Shown piece by piece: positions 55,187 through 57,919 of a stretch of DNA of 57,919 nucleotides. Positions within the stretch are counted from its first letter, which is position 1, and each line of letters starts with the position of its first letter. This DNA comes from an uncultured Clostridia bacterium (GTDB lineage Bacteria > Bacillota > Clostridia > TANB77 > CAG-508), in contig CALYAA010000009.1 of the NCBI GenBank assembly GCA_944393385.1, positions 1-57,919 of the forward strand, given 5' to 3'. The notes beneath the pieces are model-generated. The model made no database searches and had not been told where the DNA came from. It saw only the letters and a program-made list of their open reading frames with translations. Both the position numbers and the translations under genes were made by a program.

Positions 55187-56431
55187 ATGGAAACAAATAA
55201 TAATGGATTTGAAGTTATCTCAAGTAAAACTTTAAATTCAGATTTTAAAAAAAGAGAAAATTTTCATTTTGGAAAAAACATTCTTTTACCATTTGTTAGT
55301 GGTATAGTTGGATGTTCTGTTGTAATTGGAACTTGTTTTGGAGTTCCTTCAATTAAAGAAAAATTAGTTGGAAAAAGTTCTACTGTACAAACATCTACAT
55401 CAAATGCTAGTGGAACAACTTCTAATCTAGTATCTCTTTCTAACTTTTCTAACACATCTGTTTTTGCGGCAAATAAAATATTACCATCAATTGTAGGTAT
55501 TGAAGTAAATTATAATGTTACAACAAATTCATTTTTTGGATTTGGTTCTCCTCAAACATCAACAGCACAAGCTACTGGATCTGGAATTATTATAAGTGAA
55601 GACGGTTACATTGTAACAAATAACCATGTTGTAGATACTTCTTCTACTTCATCATATTCATATTATGAATTGTCAAAAGCTACTTCAATTAAAGTAAAAT
55701 TGAATAGTGAAACATATGGTGATGACGCAACTTTTGAAGCTACTGTAGTTGGTCAAGATTCACAAACAGATTTAGCAGTTCTAAAAATAGAAAAAGATGG
55801 TTTAACTCCTGCAGAATTTGCTGATTCAGATCAAGCTGTTGTTGGAGAATTTGTAATGGCTGTAGGTAGTCCTCTTGGATTGGATACAACAGTTACCCAA
55901 GGAATTATTAGTGCTGTAAATAGACAAGTTGAATCAGATGGTGTTGTTTACACATGTATTCAGACAGATGCAGCAATAAATTCTGGAAATAGTGGTGGAG
56001 CTTTAGTAAACAGTGATGGTCAGGTTATTGGTATTAATACATTGAAACTTTCTGGTTCAGGTGTTGAAGGAATTGGATTTGCTATTCCAATTAATTCTAC
56101 TCTTGATGTTATTAATCAATTAATTGATCATAAAAAGGTTTTAAGACCATATATTGGTATTACAGGTATTAATATTGATGAAGAATTATCTAAACAAGAA
56201 AACTTAGAAATTGGTGTTTACGTAAAAAGTGTAGAAGATTTCTCTCCTGCCGAAAAAGCCGGAGTAAAACCTGGAGATGTTATTATAAAAGCTGATGGAA
56301 AAGATATTACAAATATGGATGAATTAAATGAAATAAAAAATTCTCATCAAATTGGTGAAACTATGACTTTAGTAGTTACTAGAAATGGAGAAGAAAGAGA
56401 ACTTTCTGTAACATTAGAAGAAACCCCATAG
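55187..56431 (+). CDS. htrA: HtrA/DegP-like serine protease
   Basis: The 414-residue protein has a cytoplasmic N-terminus, one membrane segment (about 30-52), a Ser/Thr-rich linker, a trypsin-like protease domain with His in TNNHVVD (near 147), Asp in TDLAVLKI (near 197) and Ser in NSGNSGGAL (near 270), and a single PDZ domain (about 310-405, PAEKAGVKPGDVI). It degrades or refolds damaged exported proteins at the membrane. AGGAGG lies upstream. The gene ends at a strong terminator. Confidence 0.94.
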   Translation: METNNNGFEVISSKTLNSDFKKRENFHFGKNILLPFVSGIVGCSVVIGTCFGVPSIKEKLVGKSSTVQTSTSNASGTTSNLVSLSNFSNTSVFAANKILPSIVGIEVNYNVTTNSFFGFGSPQTSTAQATGSGIIISEDGYIVTNNHVVDTSSTSSYSYYELSKATSIKVKLNSETYGDDATFEATVVGQDSQTDLAVLKIEKDGLTPAEFADSDQAVVGEFVMAVGSPLGLDTTVTQGIISAVNRQVESDGVVYTCIQTDAAINSGNSGGALVNSDGQVIGINTLKLSGSGVEGIGFAIPINSTLDVINQLIDHKKVLRPYIGITGINIDEELSKQENLEIGVYVKSVEDFSPAEKAGVKPGDVIIKADGKDITNMDELNEIKNSHQIGETMTLVVTRNGEERELSVTLEETP

Positions 56432-56448
56432 TACATTATATAATTTAA

Positions 56449-56500
56449 AATTAGTGCTGATTCTTAACTTATTAAAATTAAGAACTAGCACTAATTTTTT
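56449..56500 (+). terminator. Terminator after htrA
   Basis: AATTAGTGCT and AGCACTAATT flank an inner stem TTCTTAA/TTAAGAA, followed by TTTTTT. Confidence 0.85.
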
Positions 56501-56654
56501 AGAAAAATAATAAGCAATATAATAATTTTGTTTTTTCTTGAATTTTCACTTTTAGTTCACAAAAAGAACAAATTTAGTTGGTATATTATATATAGTCAGT
56601 AAGCTTAATAAAGTAAAAACTGATTAAAACAAACATCCCCTTTTATTTTCGAAG

Positions 56655-56687
56655 AAAGACCTAAGTTTCAAAACTTAGGTCTTTTTT
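56655..56687. terminator. Terminator near the DUF4163-like gene
   Basis: AAAGACCTAAGTTT and AAACTTAGGTCTTT form a perfect 14-bp stem with a 2-base centre, followed by TTT on the plus strand; it serves the minus-strand gene at 56698. Confidence 0.75.
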
Positions 56688-56697
56688 GATTAACTTT

Positions 56698-57540
56698 TTA
56701 TAACACTACTATATCCATTTCACTTGTATTATTTTGATTTCCATAAGCAAATATAACATATAAAGCATTATCTTCTCCTATAAAGTATTCGGAAATATTA
56801 TCTATATCATAAATTTCATCATTTGAATTTCTTGGATATAAATTATATCCTAATTCAGACATATTTTTAACTTCATTTTCTATTTCTTTTATTTCTGCAT
56901 TTATTGTTCTACTTGCATCTAATCTTGATACTGATTTTAATTCAAGTAAATCTTCAAATGAAACTTCTTGTTGATTTATTAAGTCATAATTATATGTTTG
57001 AATAATATCTCTTGCAGGATTTTCACCTTCTTTTAAGTTTGATCTAATTACTAATGATAATATATTGTTTGTAACATAAGCACAATAATTAACAGAATAT
57101 ATAATATTTTGTCTTTGTGTATTTAAAATGTCTTTTGCCTTCTGTTCAAACACATCTCTAATTTCATCATTAAAGCCTTTAATAACTTCATTTTGTATGT
57201 TTATATAAGGAATGTTTACATCTAAATTATAATCACTTATTTTGTTATTTTTATCTCTATAACCAGTATATACAATTTCCTGATTGCTATCAATTCTATC
57301 TATTCTATAACTATTATTTTCTAAATAGTTTACTTTATTTTCAAATATTTCATTAAACATATCTTTATATTTGTTTACTCGTTCATTAGAAGCTGATGGT
57401 GGTTCATTTGAGTCTATATTTGTAACAATTTGCACAATCACTGTTATTAGTACAGCTAATATGCATACTGATATTATTGATATATATATAATTTTTAATT
57501 TTTTATTTTTTTCATAATTGTCTTCTAGTCTTACGTTCAT
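56698..57540 (-). CDS. Membrane-anchored DUF4163/DUF3298-like protein
   Basis: From the ATG at 57540 (nine bases after AAAGGA; the ATG three codons earlier is too close) the product has 280 residues: an N-terminal membrane segment (about 17-42), then a region like DUF4163 (VNIPYINIQNEVIKGFNDEI) and a C-terminal DUF3298-like part (EYFIGEDNALYVIFAYG). These domains are found in PdaC-like and RsiV-like extracytoplasmic proteins. No catalytic domain is attached here, so the role is unknown. The domain calls are from recalled patterns. Confidence 0.6.
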   Translation of the reverse strand: MNVRLEDNYEKNKKLKIIYISIISVCILAVLITVIVQIVTNIDSNEPPSASNERVNKYKDMFNEIFENKVNYLENNSYRIDRIDSNQEIVYTGYRDKNNKISDYNLDVNIPYINIQNEVIKGFNDEIRDVFEQKAKDILNTQRQNIIYSVNYCAYVTNNILSLVIRSNLKEGENPARDIIQTYNYDLINQQEVSFEDLLELKSVSRLDASRTINAEIKEIENEVKNMSELGYNLYPRNSNDEIYDIDNISEYFIGEDNALYVIFAYGNQNNTSEMDIVVL

Positions 57541-57679
57541 TAAAATCATTCCTTTCTTTTGGAAATTGAGTGCTAGTTATTTTTTATTTCTGTTTCTATA
57601 AAATTGTGTTTATTAAGATAATTATATTTCAATAATTAATATTATTTTATTCAAAAATACTAATCCCTCTTTATAAATA

Positions 57680-57919
57680 TTAACTTATAAATTTATTATT
57701 GTCAACATTTATCTGATGATTTTTTTGATATTTCATTTTTGTTGCCATTCCTCCCCTTATGTGTCTCTCTGCTTTGTTTTCATCTAATATTTCTCTTACT
57801 TCTCTAGCTAATGCTGAATTTATTTTAGCAAGTCTTTCTGTTACATCTTTGTGTACCGATGTTACTTTTCGTAACGGTAGAACTATTTTTAGAAGTATTA
57901 ATATCTTCAAAATTAGTTA
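57680..57919 (-). pseudogene. SpoIIID-like regulator, C-terminal part with disrupted HTH, runs off the edge
   Basis: The end of the window encodes SVHKDVTERLAKINSALARE, then VREILDENKAERHIRGGMATK, an excellent match to the C-terminal two thirds of SpoIIID, which controls mother-cell sporulation genes. The HTH part should read close to STVRKxAxxFGxSKSTVHKD. Here the matching frame reads RKVTSVHKD, and the upstream segment NSSTV is in another frame, so about eight residues are missing with a frameshift. This may be a real deletion or an artefact of the edge. An alternative ORF start at 57910 would not make a normal protein. Confidence 0.65.

Overview
The window looks like a chromosomal stretch of an AT-rich, endospore-forming, Gram-positive member of the Clostridia, probably an uncultured gut lineage. 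The basis is mostly AT-rich intergenic DNA, AAGGAGG-type ribosome binding sites, sigma-A promoters, sporulation and germination genes (cwlD, gerAB/gerAC-like, a spoIIID remnant), CarD, RNase J, CdaA, a fructose PTS, and sortase/LPXTG surface proteins. Most genes lie on the minus strand. No rRNA, tRNA or CRISPR array was seen.

Layout. 1-5.7 kb: surface and envelope genes (a modular M14 carboxypeptidase, a membrane-anchored partner, a glycosyltransferase). 5.7-6.4 kb: a small higher-GC gene with its own promoter, palindrome and GC-rich terminator, bordered by repeats. 6.4-18.7 kb: housekeeping genes (yqzL-recO, era, an orphan coiled-coil protein, dusB, rodA, minE, minD, cwlD, a GGDEF protein, an Ig-like membrane protein, ldh). 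19-25.3 kb: a pilus/surface locus with an LPETG fimbrial protein, a broken fibro-slime/MucBP gene and two divergent class C sortases. 25.4-30.6 kb: ptsI, ptsH, fruA, fruK. 30.8-37.5 kb: carD, dut, a secreted protein, a KAP-type ATPase, comFC, rnj. 38.2-41.4 kb: gerAB, gerAC, tsaE. 41.4-46.6 kb: a coiled-coil protein, an acyl-CoA ligase with a TetR regulator, asnS. 46.7-49.5 kb: a large sortase-type surface protein with a leader. 49.6-57.9 kb: a Cys/Asn-rich membrane protein, truA, a small membrane protein with cdaA, a nucleoside phosphorylase, a pilin-like protein, rnhB, htrA, a DUF4163-like protein and a damaged spoIIID-like end.

The most unusual signal is a family of three small leader ORFs (minus-strand starts at 63, 23051 and 49400). 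Each has a Shine-Dalgarno site and begins M-K/Q-...-L-E-x-x-x-A-V. Each then runs into a (CA)n or (TA)n dinucleotide tract read as His-Thr or Tyr-Ile repeats. Two lie directly upstream of surface-protein genes sharing an N-terminal IEFNLSK membrane-anchor motif; the third runs off the left edge. The best-preserved copy is followed by a strong terminator-like hairpin before the surface gene. In the present frame the leader stops before the hairpin; losing one dinucleotide unit would extend translation through it. I infer a phase-variable attenuator of surface-protein expression built from simple-sequence repeats. I do not recognise it as a described system.

The window also carries several dispersed elements: about 60-bp AT-rich palindromes (at least five copies), a GGGGACGG palindromic element (two copies), and a 5'-UTR hairpin motif upstream of ptsH, gerAB and the second sortase.
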